A DNA stretch of 64,000 bases from Paracentrotus lividus (lineage: Eukaryota > Echinodermata > Echinoidea > Camarodonta > Echinidae): NCBI GenBank assembly GCA_940671915.1, contig CALNVZ010000174.1, positions 77,517,473 to 77,581,472 of the forward strand, given 5' to 3'. The notes beneath the pieces were generated by a model. The model was not told where the DNA came from, did no database searches, and was given only the letters and a program-made list of their open reading frames with translations. Positions 42,101 through 56,500 of this stretch are shown here, piece by piece; the stretch's first letter is position 1, and every line of letters begins with the position of its first letter. A program made the position numbers and the translations under genes.

Positions 42101-44455
42101 CCGTTCGTAGCACGTCCAAACGGTCACTAAAAGTGCCTATGCGCAGCATGATAAAAGTTAGGTACCACGTTCGTAGTACGTCCTTCTCGTTCAGAGTAAG
42201 TCCTACCCGTTTAAGGAACGTTGTCACTACGTTTAATTTTAGAACTTGAATAATTAATATATAATGCTCGTTTGTATGACGTCCTAGCACATCTTTAGAA
42301 CGATTTAAGTACGGCAATTTCGTTTGTAGTACGTCCATCTCGTTTCAGATACGTTGCCACCCCGTTAAATTTTAGGACGAGATGGGCGCCCGATTTTTTT
42401 GAACACTTTTTTGGAAATCCGACCGAGCTAGTCCATGAAGTTCGCAAACAGATCGTAAGAAGTATTTACTACGTCCACTCAGTTTACACACAGACTTTGC
42501 CCGTTCGGCAAAATTTGCAAGGACGTAGTAGGAACGAGCTCAGTGTGACGGGGGTATTAAAAAGAAGAAGAAGAAGAAGAAAAAAAAAGACACCCAAATT
42601 GAGAAAATGGTGTGAAAAAAGGCCCAAAAGACAAACAATGAGAATGAGCCCCAAAGACGTGTTAAACAAAATCATTCAAAAGGATAAAAGACAGGTGGAA
42701 AATTCCACTTTATTTCGTGAACAACGGCTTTTTTTTTAAGTGACTGAGTGAGCGCATAATTGCAGCCTGTCGGATTTAAATGAAACATTTTCAAGAATTC
42801 CTTACCTATAGCTCTTTTCCAAATGCTCAAATAGGCTTCCTACACCATTACCAATTTACTTCACCTGGGTCGAGAGTAGCAATTGCATAATAATGTATTG
42901 CCAAAGGGTGTACATATTGTGACATAAACCCGAACCCTTAATCGTGTCCGGTTATTTCATCTCATAGCCCATATCAGCTCTAGAATTCAATACTTGTATG
43001 TTTTTGATGTATGTGTATGAGATGAATATAAAGTTACCTTGTCTATGTGTTAATAAATTTTCAGAAAAAGACATCGCTAGACATACTAAATAAAAGTACA
43101 CGTAGTAGAGTGGGATAGCTATGAATGTCCATGTATTTCAATCTTATATGATATAAATTGATGATACACTTTCAAGTGAAAAAAAAAAACAAACACTTTA
43201 AATTCCAACCTTTCTCCCCTAAAATTCAATAACAAATATTGAAAAAAAGAGAGGAAAAAATAATAAGGATGTGTATTAACTGTTTTTTTTTTTTGTGATA
43301 ACAAAATCGACTTTTCGAGAAAACTCTTGAGATTTGATCAAAGGATTATCTCAATATAGTTTGATTAGTACCCAAATAATTTCAAATCAATGTTCTTCTC
43401 GATATGAATAGATAGTCAAAGAAAAAAAGAATTATCGCAATGCCCTTCAAGTTTTCAAGTCGAATTACCTTTTATAATATACTCTAATCCACTGTTTTTC
43501 CATATCCATACTATGCGTGGTATTCAATTCTCATCGTCTTTTTGTAATTCATTTTCTCTACTTGCAAGGTTTAATGAAAAAAAAAATGCGATTATTGGTA
43601 TATTCAGGGAGAGTTAAAAGTTGCATTAAAGCTAAATCAATCTTAATAGAATTAACTTAATTATATTACATATTATACAAGCTGGAGGGGAAAGGAAAAG
43701 AAAAGAAAACTCAATAATATGAATTGAGGATATATTTGAAATCCCAAACTACCAGGATGCAGGGGAAAAAACGATGAACTAAACAAAGACACCAAGACCC
43801 AATATGAAAGTATACCGCATTTTAACGAGTATTATATACACGTTTTTTTTGTTCAATACAATATTATTACCGTTCTGACATTTTTTAATCCAGGTATGGA
43901 ATAACCAAAATATGACAGGTGATAAATAACTTAGACATCTTATTATATGCCCTTCTTCTACTTTTTAAAATATTATTCAAAGATTCATATTCTCAGTCGA
44001 CGTATATAGTAAGCATACAAATTATTTAAAACAAATATACCCCCTAAATATACAGTTTTACTCTGATGGCGACTATTATCTATAAATTACAATATTTTAG
44101 AATTAGAGCTCAATCGCAATTGTATATCTTCTATAGGAAGGCCTTCGTTCTTATTAACCTGCATTGTAACCATGGATATAACATTTGACATCCTTCGGTT
44201 TGTTTCTTGAAGAAGAAGAAGAACATTGAACTCGGACTTGAATTCCTCTTAGTCAGCATGTTTATGAAGATAAACTCAGATATGAAACCTAGTCACGGAA
44301 TGTTACATCCAGCACCTGTTTTCATCGGTATATTAAAGAAGCCTTATTTCACTCTACCACTGAAATTCATGGAAATAACATGATCTGTTAAAATGGAATG
44401 TATCTATAAACAATCTCATTATAAACACCGCTGTCTGCTTTGTCAAGTTGGCTAG

Positions 44456-44511
<56 letters not shown>

Positions 44512-47500
44512 GACAGACAAGTAGATATATACAAGTATAAACGTGTAAATTATATAGGGGGAGACTACCATTTTTTGCCTATATTTGTGTGTTCTGCTCA
44601 TCTATGCCTGGCTATTTTGTATTGTATCAGGTGTCAAAAGAAAGAAAAGAAGATGAACTTTAAAGTTATGCATTCAATATTTCATTTATTGTTTGAATTG
44701 AATTGAATTGAATTTATTAGACTTCACCAGTGAAATGTACATGGTATTTTGTCAACATTACAAAGAGAGAGAGAGAGAGAGAAAAAAAAAAGATATATAA
44801 TTGTATAAATAACTTATGAGCATTAATTGGTAACATATCGAATATAAAGTGTCATAATTCAGTTATAATAATGTGTGATATCACTGAGAAAAGTGACTGA
44901 CCATAGGCTTTTAGCTTTTTCGCTTTTTTTCTGGGACTCACTGTATATACATGCAGTATGTAGTATTTTTTATGTTCGTGTGGCTGACTGAAATCGTATA
45001 ATTTCAGGAACTACTTTTATGTCTTCAAATCCGGACAAACGCTTTCCTTTTTGTTCACAGAGATATTACGAGAGCAACTGACATTATTCAACAGTTATTG
45101 GATGCTAATTTTTCTTAGAGAGTAACTAATGAAATACACCCCTCGACATGCTCGATGAATGATAATATGTTTTAATACTATTTTGGCTCCAACGTTTGAG
45201 ATAAGTCTTCATGGGACTGAGTTTCAATTAAACAACGTATGAGGAGTTTTAAAGGAAAGTTTTTTTTTTCTGAGAACACGAATTTTTTTTTGTATCGGTA
45301 ATGAGATTTGCTGTCTTTGTCATAATAGTTTTGTGTTGAGGCATTTTCTCTCTTTTCATTACCTCCCTAATTTTCAAAAATAACTTCTAAATCGTAATTT
45401 GTAAATGATCGAACGTGTGTCGGGAAGCCTACATTAAAAAAAAAAAAAAATCATATTTCATTCAAATCAATTCAATTTTTTTTTGTTTTAGAAAAGTATT
45501 ACGCACTCTTTGTTTGTCGAGTTCAATGTCAGAATTTTATCCCCTGAGTTCCACCTGAACTGACCATGGTCAGACAGTCAGCATTGACCTATAGTAAACC
45601 AGTTGCTTAAAATAAATCAAAGTCATTATCCTATACATAATGATAGATGGTCAAGAATTTGCCCTAGTCTCGTATCTTTATCGAACTCATCTGGGACGCA
45701 TTTACAAGCCTAAATCAAACAACAATTCATATATTTTAGTATAATAAAGGTCGTTCATTTTGCTTTTCTATAATTCAATCATCCCAATTTTCCCCCAACC
45801 AAGAATTTCTTTTGTTGTATCTGCTTCCTCTTGGTATAATAGTATTCTGGTGAAGCCTGTTTTGAATAGAGCTCCTGCATGAAGATGGATAGCATGTCAA
45901 AGTCTATACAAAACTTACTTTAAAAGTCTTTAAAGTTCAAAATGAAGGTTGAATTAATACAAAATGGGGACATTGGCTTCTTTACTTTGAATGAGATAGA
46001 TTCAATACAGGCTACAAAGGGGTAAGTATTACGATTCCTTAATTTTTTACTTTTGATTACCAAAATGCCCCTTGTAAAAACTTTTTGCGTGAATTCACAT
46101 GCTCACATGCTTACTCGAACATTTAAAATATGAACGAATCGATGAGTGAAGATTTCTTAATTTTCTTGTTACTATCTTATTTTCATATTTGTGCATTGTT
46201 TCCCGAATGATGGGCATGTATATTAAAAGGGAATTTACCTGCTGTTGTTAAAACATCATCAACCAAGAAAATTGGAAGAAATACAAATAAAAATGTGTCA
46301 ATCATATCGCTCTCCCTGAATTTGTATTTACCATTAAACATATCAGATGACATAAAAATTATGATTTCGGATCGTATTTGGTTAGCTTTTTGACCTTGAA
46401 ACTTTAATATCACGTTCAGAAGATGAAATATTTTCGCATCAATTTACGATAGCTGAATGAATTGATAGTGGTGAACTTTGCCTCGGCAATGTCACAGTAA
46501 TTGACTTGTCAATCTGTCTGATTGTATTTGATCTGTTTACACACGTCAGAGTCGAATTGGCGGGCAAATCAACATTATACATTCCTCAACAACACATGTC
46601 GTCTGCTCTACCACGTTGCAGTCATAGAAACCAAACTTCATTCAACAAGTTTAGTCTTAAACATTCATCTAAAAGACAAAATCTACAACACTAAAAACAG
46701 ACGCTAGAAAAGCAGTCATAACAACAACTTCGCACACATAATTAAATGTTTTTAGTTTCAATTTCTTGTCGAGTAACATCCGTTCCTATATCGGAAACAT
46801 TATATCAAACCCTTCAAATTGTTTTCTTTTTGAATATCGCAAGAGTAATCTTTATCACGATAGATAATGCAATGAACTTTAATTATTACTCAAGTAGAGC
46901 AGCACTATCCTGAGAGAAGAAAATGGTTACTGATCATTCGTATTAATAATTACTTTTCGTTTCCTCTTTCGTTGTATAACTTCATTGCCATTGTAATACT
47001 AAGACTGCCAACATTACTTTTAACCTTTTAACGATAGTTTTTCTGGACCATAACAATGATAACTCATTCCGTGCCCATTGAAAATTTAATAAACATTTAT
47101 TTGAATGTCGTAAGCATGGTAAGAGGGGTATAATATTATTGCACTGAATATAAACTCCCCGACACTTTTGTTTCCAAACTAGATTAGCCCCCTGAATCGC
47201 TACAATATAAAAGACGTTTTTCTTCATATATTTATGCCAAGGGACACATAATGCAATTACATTCATGACCATCAATGTTCATTGTTGAAAAGAAAAGAAT
47301 TAGTTTAGAATCGATCTAATGGCATCATCGACATTGTCTCAAAATTTATTATCTCTAGCCGTCATCAAAGAACTTTGCTTTCATGTGCGAGATAACATCT
47401 CAGGATATAAGATAAGTGGACTTGAGGGAAAAGAGTAAATACTGGAATATCACGCATGTCACAATGAAAGTGGAGAGGAAATCAATATGAATGCCATCAA

Positions 47501-50500
47501 TCATTTTCAGGATATATTAAACTATTTCTAAAATTCCCAAAGGGTCGAGTAGGCCTATGAAAATGTTCATCTTCCATTCTGTGACGTCACTATCCCGCTT
47601 CCCTGCTTGGCAATATGATTTGGTAGACTCATTTCAGTAACTAATAACTCAATTGGACTAGTTTTGTTTTGTGATCCGCCCTGAGGGAGCATAACTTCCA
47701 TATTTGATGACAATTCATACGAAAGAAGACAGGCTTTTCGTCTCTTTCTGTCGCGACTGCGCTGTTCTGAGCATCAAGTCAAATTGGGCTGAGTGAGCGA
47801 AAAGACTTTTTTTGGGGGTGTCTGCTCCCAATCCCATTCTATACAGTGACATCTGTGTTTTCATGGCCGTGTAAGAACGTATGTCAAAGGTGAAAGTGAT
47901 CGCTGATCATGCTCTTACAGATCACAGCAAGTGCATTCACTCCAAACTACATCCCCCTCAAAATATGAAACAACACAAGAAGATGAAAGAGGAGTTCACA
48001 ACGAAACAACAACAACAACAATAGAAGGAGGAGGAGGAGGAGAAGATATGTATCTGGTATATACTCCCTGGAAGAAAGCACAGCTGGCTAGAATTTAACA
48101 GTAAAGGTTTGCTGCAAAATACATTAGAGACTTGGAGGCAGGGCCCCCTGTGTGATCCAATTATGTCTCACTCTACACCTGGTTCCACTGCTCAACACAA
48201 CACCCTGCCGACAGAGCATTGAGCGGGAAATAAAATAGACAAGAAAATATCAAATTGTGCAGCCGACAAGTTGCAACACTTGAGAATTTTTCTGCACGAA
48301 CATTTTATTTGAACTTGGATCTAAACTGGAACGTGATTGCAATAAAATTATGCGTACCCCCCCCCCCACCCCACCCCATGTAACTTCTTAGCTAAGCCGA
48401 CCCAGACAGAAATGTATCTTGTATTCATTTCTGCTACAATGTAGAGGACTCCATGAAGGAAAAAGTCTAATTCAAGCAAGGACAGAAAATCCATTGATTG
48501 ATAAAAATATATTAGGACCATTCTTCCCCAGTAGTGTGGATTTTCTGAATTTTGGCAACTTCTCCATTTATATCAAAAGTATATATCCATTGGGTCTTTT
48601 TAGTATAGGGAAATGGGTGTGGCCCCTTTTGATGACATCAGTAGTATTTAAATTCTGTGCGAAAAGTCAGTATATAATAAGGGAGAGTTCCTTATCACAG
48701 TACCATGATAATATTTTAGATTCTGAATGTATATTTTGGTTTATGAAAAACATTTTTTTTTTCTTCCAGAATCATTATACTTTCATTATTGATGGGTATA
48801 TTTCCCATCATACCCGCTCTGACTGACAAACGGTTAAAATATTCAAACACTTGTTACATATCACGCATTTGATACGCCAGCAAACACAAACAGGTTGATT
48901 TTAATATACCGTATACTACTGGGAAAATTTGACATGCTAGGTTGTTATAACCTTAGAGATGGGTTGGACGTATCGGTGGGAATAGGTCGGCCAATAAATG
49001 GTTGAGGTGTCGCTGGAAGACAGTGCTGTCCTTGACTGATAATACTCCAAAACAAATCACAAACACAGACACTATAGACTAAAGCGTTGAACTTGCGACT
49101 AACTGAGCTCTAAATCAACATTCGCCTACCAACATTGGTTTTTCTCTGCCGTATTTCTGCCTCGAGTAGTCAGAAAGAAAGAGATATGAGAATATTTTTT
49201 GTTCAAAAGATTTGGCAGTGACGTCATCATTCCAAAAGTGACGTTGACAGATTTGAACGGGTTGTTGCAATCATATTGAGATATATTTCACAGGGTAGCT
49301 TTGATAATGGATGGGTCAATTGTGGCTTATTGCATTGTCAGACTTGGTTTGATGACATAATCCTGTATAGTTATGGGTGTGTGTGTTGTACTGAATACAC
49401 TTCTCAACCTGACTTTGAATAGTATTTTTTTCTGAAAAAATGGGATATTGATGATATTGAGATAAATATTACATCACTGAAAAGATTTACGCTAAATGTC
49501 TAAATAATAATGGATAAAAATAGATTATATCGCGCTTAATCACGTTAATGCAATTACATCATCCACTTTGGTGTGCCAGTGGATATATCCATGGTTTTTT
49601 TTTCTTATCGCATAGTCATTCAGTCATTTAGCGTGAATCTTCTCAGTAATGTTATATCAATCTCAGGCCTGATTTATATCATATCCTGAAAAGATGCACA
49701 CAGCATTCAAGGAATCTCTTCATACCAGCACCCACTGAAATTATGCGATGTTTATATCGAAACGGAACGAAATAGCACATCTTCCAGTCACTATTCCTCT
49801 CACAAAATTAAATTCGTTTTTTGTTGAGGACAAATATCTATATAATAATTATGAAATTATAAGAAATTATTTACCGAACGGTGAGAGGTGGCTGGCGTGA
49901 CTGTTGGCGGGGAAGTCCGGTGATGCGTCCGAACTCGATGACTGACTGGAACTCGCCTCTATGTCACAGCCTTGTAGTCGTAGCACTCGCATGCCACGCT
50001 GCCCGAAGATGAATTTTACATCCTCAATAATTCCCTGAACAAGGAAAAAGAGGAAAGGAAAATAATTCAAAGGTTTTGCAATAAAATTAATCGAGAATTA
50101 CCATGCACATCGCAATAAACATTGATCACATTCTTATACAATTAGATTTTTAACCCCTCCCTCCATATATATGAAATTTCGAATGAAATTCTGGATAATT
50201 CATTTGTTTTTCCTGACTGAGGTGATGTCAAACTAGTCGCATGGCAAGTCCACGATTGTTAATCTATTTAGCTTTTCTCTAATGAGTAAGCCTTTTTGAA
50301 AATTCTTATCATGTTGTATCACCATTCGGATCAGATTTACCCTATTTTACTGCTTTTAAAGCAATACAATATTTATAGACCACATTGGCATTCTAATCAG
50401 AAGGCCCTATTATACATATTTTTTTGTTGCAAATACATGATTTATTCCTACATTGAAATTTCGATAATACAGTCGTAGCCGGGGTACAATTGCTTCTAAT

Positions 50501-53500
50501 GACAATCAGCTGGTATATTAGACTATAATCACGAATCACTAGTTTTTATCCTTGGCATTATGTCATAAGTGATGCTCAGAAAGAACCAGTCATATCCATA
50601 CATCCATACATCCATCCATCCATAAATCACAAAAGGATCAATAGTACAATATTGTCATGATTGTTCATAAGAGAATGAAAATGCTATTATAGCAATTTCA
50701 AATTGCAATATAATATGATAGGTTTTCCCGGTCAAGTTTAAACTATCTCCAATCAATTTGACATTTCTTATAAGCACTTTCGTCCGAAATGTGATCGCGA
50801 TTGAAAATCTAAACGTTAATTCAATAGACCGATACCTCCGCTCCATGAGGTATAGTTTAAATTGAATGAACATTATGAATTTGATTGCAAAGAGTTTAAA
50901 ATTGACCGGGAAAACCTGTACTAAACAGTTCAGCATGCTCAATTATTTAAGTATCTCAACTTGATATTCAAAAGTACGTTTGTTAATTTTAACATCTGAT
51001 AGGATAAAATGGTAACGCAAATGATTATGTAATCATCATTGTAATACGCCTATTTTGCATTTCGTAATATTGAACGTCTTTGATTTAACAGATGTCACAG
51101 TTTGTGCCTTTAAACATGTTACCATGAAGTTGAAGATAAATGAACACATTACGAGCCTTCAATCAATAACAGTTTATGTATTGCAGAGCTCCAACTGAGT
51201 ATATTAATCTCTTTGGCTTGATTAATGACTTTATAATTCATTGAGATGGGGGAGTGTACCCCTGTCGTGCATTATCAGCACTAATGACTCGTTTAGAAAT
51301 ACCAGAACGAACATTTGCTTGTTACATGAATGTCAAGGATCTTTGGTATGTATGATGATGTTTGAGTGATAAGATCATGAACATCACATAGGTAGTACCC
51401 TTTCCCATACCAGTATATCTTCCCAATATCCCCGTCCACGAGGACCTGGACAATATGAGGACAAATTCATCAGTTTCCCATTAATTCAGCAACCTGTCCG
51501 CATATTCTTGAAAGGACTCCAGTTACTGTCCTTATCATTTCTGAGCATACCTATACCAGTGAAAGCAAAGCTACACTGTAATCCGTGTCTGGCATGTCTG
51601 GCGCAGGAACGGCGTCGAAATCACACAATCTGCTTCCTAAACCCTTCCTGGTCTTGTCGGCGCTTTATATGACGTGGACGACTCAGGTTTATCGTAACCA
51701 TTACCATACCTGTTCAGCAACCTGTCCGCGTATTCTGGAATGATTCCAATTATTGTGTGTTTTTTTTCCTGACCATGCCCACAACAGTAAAAGCAAAGAT
51801 ACACTTTTTTTGTCACGTGGAAAGGTCGCCGAAATCACAAAATTTGCTTCCCAAACCCTTCCCGACACTTTATAGGATGCGGACACTCTATTTGGGGAAT
51901 ATCGTACCCATTATTACTATACCCCTGTTCTAGCATAATTATTACGGTTATGATACTGATACGGCGTTCAATGAAACACGCATCAGTAAGGAACTTCTTC
52001 CTACCAAGTATACCAAATGAATTTACCTCACCGGGGTTAAGTGCGGACAATACAGATAAATGTCTTGCCAAAGCATACATTCAAACTGCTAGGGATTCTA
52101 TTTAACATTGTCACAATATCACAATGAACAAAAGGGAAAGTGGGGGTGTATTATCATGACTCCATTGTACTTTGATATCATATGTCAAACTGATGTGCTC
52201 AATATAATAGGAAACAGCGACGGATACCCGCTATTTCCTAAAACAAGGAAGGGGGTTTTCCTCTCCAATGTGAGCCTAGTTTGAGTCATTAATAACCATT
52301 AAGAGTAACTATGAGAGTACTTTCAGTTATTTCCTCAAAAGTCAACAGGATTTTAAAGAATATTATGCAGCTTTCAGATAGGACCATGTCCTTGTTGATA
52401 AAATCATCAAATGAAATACAACCGTTTGATCTGTCGTGACAGTTTCTGATACTCTGAGCCAAGAAAAAAAAAAGCATCATATCAAATCCGCAATGGTTTT
52501 ATTCTTTAGATATGCTATATAGCATCTGATGCGTAAACCTATCTGACGTTATCATAACTGACCATACTCGACCATACGACCCCACATTGATACTTTATAT
52601 GAAAATAAAAATATGTATCTAAGTTGATTTATTGGTTCTGGTTGTTTTGGAGTTCAAAATCTTCATCATATTCAGTGACAAAACCGGTTACAAGAAAACT
52701 TGACCAATTATAAAAGATATTCCTGCTGGAAAGAACACATTGTCCCAGAGTGTGTTCATAATGCGTTCCCATATTGTTTATTTGGTAATGTTCAGTTTCA
52801 CACTGTGAATTCAATCCCTCACAAGCTGAAGATGCAATTCACAAAGTTCAAATGTTCGCATTAATAACTTTCACACTGACTCTCATATTGTATTTCACAC
52901 TGTGGGTCACTTTGTTCGTTCCATCCAAACAGCGGTAGTTGGTAAGTTTTTATATTCTTAGCCTTTTAATCCTTTGTTCGTAGATTATGTGAATCCTAAC
53001 CAAATATAACCATTTATTCTAACACTATATGTTTGCAATTATATCCTCCTTATTTATATTGATATATTTGTCCCATTATTGTTCTAAATTCCATGGCAAT
53101 CCTGGGTATTTAAACTGGCCATTACAATACTTGTTTTCCCCGGGGTTCCGCCATAATGGCGCTGTGAGCAGGATGGTAGAAATTCAGACATGCTAGATGA
53201 GAAAGCAATCTATTCGTTGGGTAAGTCGCATGTAAACATGGCTTACATAGTTAATGACTAAAGGAAGACCACACAGTTCGCTTGAATGAGATAAATATCC
53301 ACAAACCAACTAATATAAATGACATAATTTGCCAGTGTAATTATGTTATACGTAGGTATGTAGTCAATATAAAACCATCATGATAATAGCGTAAATAATG
53401 GACTCTGACAGGCACTGACTCAAAGAATGTTAATTTTTACTTATTATAGGTTTACTTGAGCACATTCATGATATAAATTGTAATTCTAGTAAAAACAACT

Positions 53501-56500
53501 TCGATAATTCCCAAAGGTAGTGTATTTGTACGGCTTTTTCTGTTTGCGACTATACACCCGTATTTAATCAAGTGATCTGTTGACCGGGATAAAATTGATG
53601 AAATAATGAAATAGCTTTCGCAATAAATATCATTAAGTTTTTATTCTTAACTTTCAGTATTCTGTAATTCCAAGCTGTATACTCCTCATGGTGCCCCATT
53701 TCCAAACCAGCCAATACAAATAGAGATATGAAATATGATTAGATTACAGGGTCTCCTAATAGTCGACTGTCCTTACCTCGTCTAACTGATTTCCAATTAG
53801 GCTACTGATCATTCGGGAAACATTAAAGCATTATGACAACATCACAGTGCTGACTTTGGGCGGGTGATGAAGTGATTAGTTTAATGTTATTGCTATTGCT
53901 GAAAAACATGCCTCATCTGCTCATGTACCCAGTATGTGTTGTAATTGAGTTTCATGACGTGTCACAGTGGCATACAATAAATTAAAGGAGTAGCTAAATG
54001 TTTTTGAAGTCATTCCACTTCGATCCGAATCATTAACCTCAAAAAAGGAAGAAAGATTCATATAGCCTTGAAAGAAAAGGACACTTGCTTTTAAGGCACA
54101 GATATTGATGCTTGTGAATGGGCCTCTTGAAGCTATGATCACTTTTTCACGCTTTTAGCCCATACTCCTGCACGTTTGTCACCAAACATGCCATGTATGA
54201 AATACGAATAATCACACAAATACATTTTTTTGGTTCAAGTTCCTTATAACTTTTTCAGCATATCTTACCGTTCAGTAATTAAATTAAAGAAAGAGGTCTA
54301 GCCCCTAACAGGCCTAAAAAGATGTCAAATGTCATCACTGGGCATGGACTCGGCCATTGGAATATGGGAAGCAGCATTATTTGGGGCACCAGCTACATGG
54401 AGATGTGTCCTATGTGTCCTAGCCTACTGCAATCAAGTACTAGAGGGATCAGGTGGATGGCATCGTCTAAAAGAGAAATAAAGGGTATTGACTTTTGCTA
54501 TTTAATTCGTTTTATTCGTAGCCGATTTGATTATTCTCAATTAGCTACCTATGTTAGTAAAAATTGCAAGGTTCGCAGACGGTTACCCAGTCTCATCGGC
54601 AAACCATCCTCAGACCGACAGCGGTCGGTTTGGGGTCGATCAGAGTGGTGTTTCACCAGGTCGTTGTTAAAGATATGCGGCGGTCACAACTCGCTGTACC
54701 TTCGACGTGCAACTCCCTACGATGGATTTCGTAGAAAGTACCATGCAGGAACGTTGCCTGTACGACGTGCAGGAAGTTTTTCCAATACCCTTACTACGGA
54801 CACGCAGGAATTGACCCATGACCTGTGCGTGCATTGTGCATGCAATGCAGGCTACGTTGATTGCACGTGCCCCGTAGCTTACGAGTTGTGACCGCCGCAT
54901 TACGAACGAATTTCCGAACGACTTTATGATTTAGCGCAAGAATTGATCACCAGTCGTTCCAAAAGTCTTTTGTAACTTACGAACAACTTGGTTAAATTCA
55001 GCCCTGGGATTGGTTTATCCGTGTAACTGTGTGATTATAGGATTTCGATCAATCGAAGGAATGTTCTAACAGTAAAAGATCCAGGGCTCTGGTCTAGTCA
55101 CAATAGTCATCAGACCTTGGCCTAAAAAATACTGAGGGTTTATGTGGTTTCTTATCATTATGAATTGAATATATCGCTGTAGGTGGCAAGACATACAAAA
55201 TAACCACCGGCTCTTTAAAGTCATATACTCGAAATATATTCATCAGGAAAATCGGGTTGTCCTCGACTTTTTGGAATTTGCATGATTTCGTTTCTGTTCT
55301 GTTATTTTATGGTGTACAGTCCTGATGGTGTACGAGAATAATTGGCAAATATTTCCAACTGTCAAAGAAGTTGAGATTAGCTTGCGTATCAGTTATTTGG
55401 AAAATACGATTGTATTTATCTTGGGAGTAATCTAGCGAAATTACATTTCGCCTTTAAACATGTTAAATGACGTGGACGTTGAGACGGAAAGAAGAAACGT
55501 AGATGTCCTCGTACCACGGCCTCGTCTCCAGCTGAGTACATCCTATATATCTTAACAGATCTATCCATGATCTATCTTCTAAAGGACTCAGTCATATCGG
55601 TGCGGCCGATTCCAAACCATCATCAAAATGACCAAATATTTCAATACAGCGAATGGAAAGAGAGTGGTCGGTTTGAAGGCGGTTGTACCGGTGCAGCGAT
55701 GTGACCTAGGTGTTCAAGTCTCATCACTTTCTTTATCCTGCCACTGCGCATGCTCCTTAAAACCAATCCGGGCCAGCTTCTACCCACAATGCACTACTTG
55801 TATATAACCGCCATTTACCCTTTCTTTTCGTAAGTTGATCACGAAGATAAATGCAGTGATTTTTAGTTAATTTTACGTTGATTTTGTTTTCTACAAACTG
55901 TTTGGTCCTTATATCAGATCGGAGGACTGAACTGCAATTTCAGTTTATAATTACATTCGTGCTGCGTGAAATTCTAGAATTCCTAAGTTGATGATGATGA
56001 TGATGATCCACAGCATTTATATTGCGCCATATTTCTGTTGAAAACATTCAAAGGCGTTAATTACTACACATCTGCCGAAAGTGAGTTTTGAGGCATGATT
56101 TGAAGTGTTCGATGCTGTCAATTTCACGAAGTGAAGAAGGGAGGGAGTTCCAAAGGCGTGGAGCAATGGACGAAAAGGCACGGTCTCCATATACCCTAGG
56201 TTCTTAAAAAAAAGGTTTCTAGAATGAAGGGCATATACACCTTTGATGTGGTATAATAATGACAATATTCATATGTTATGCTCTTTGACTACACCACCTC
56301 ACTTGAACTATGTTTTCTCAAATATACACCCGGAATGACAATCCGTCTTTACAATGATTTCAATGATAATTGACAAGCATATGAATAATCTATAAATTAT
56401 GGGATGAGCTATAATGACGTAATCATTTTGTATGCCACCAGGGTTAGAGAACCTCAAATATTATTTTAGAAAAAGATTCAGATTTGATCGCAATAATAGC

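Larger units (their letters stand above)
38556..49874 (-). other. 11.3-kb intron with several mobile elements
   Basis: Contains a TA-flanked inverted-repeat element (39502-39967), a 26-base G run (40908-40933), a 688-bp element with long inverted ends (41867-42554), a (TA)25 microsatellite (44459-44508), a LINE-like tail on the minus strand (about 44690-44760), a (GA)n run near 44766 and a C run near 48358. Possible weak inverted pairs at 39068-39150 are unresolved. No extra exon is recognised. Confidence 0.65.

Noticed and set aside
44440-44706. Plus-strand frame with repeated Tyr-Ile
   Set aside because: It is the translation of a (TA)25 microsatellite.
54322-54891. 189-residue plus-strand open frame
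   Set aside because: It runs through parts of two MITEs and has no recognisable protein features; the frame is accidental.
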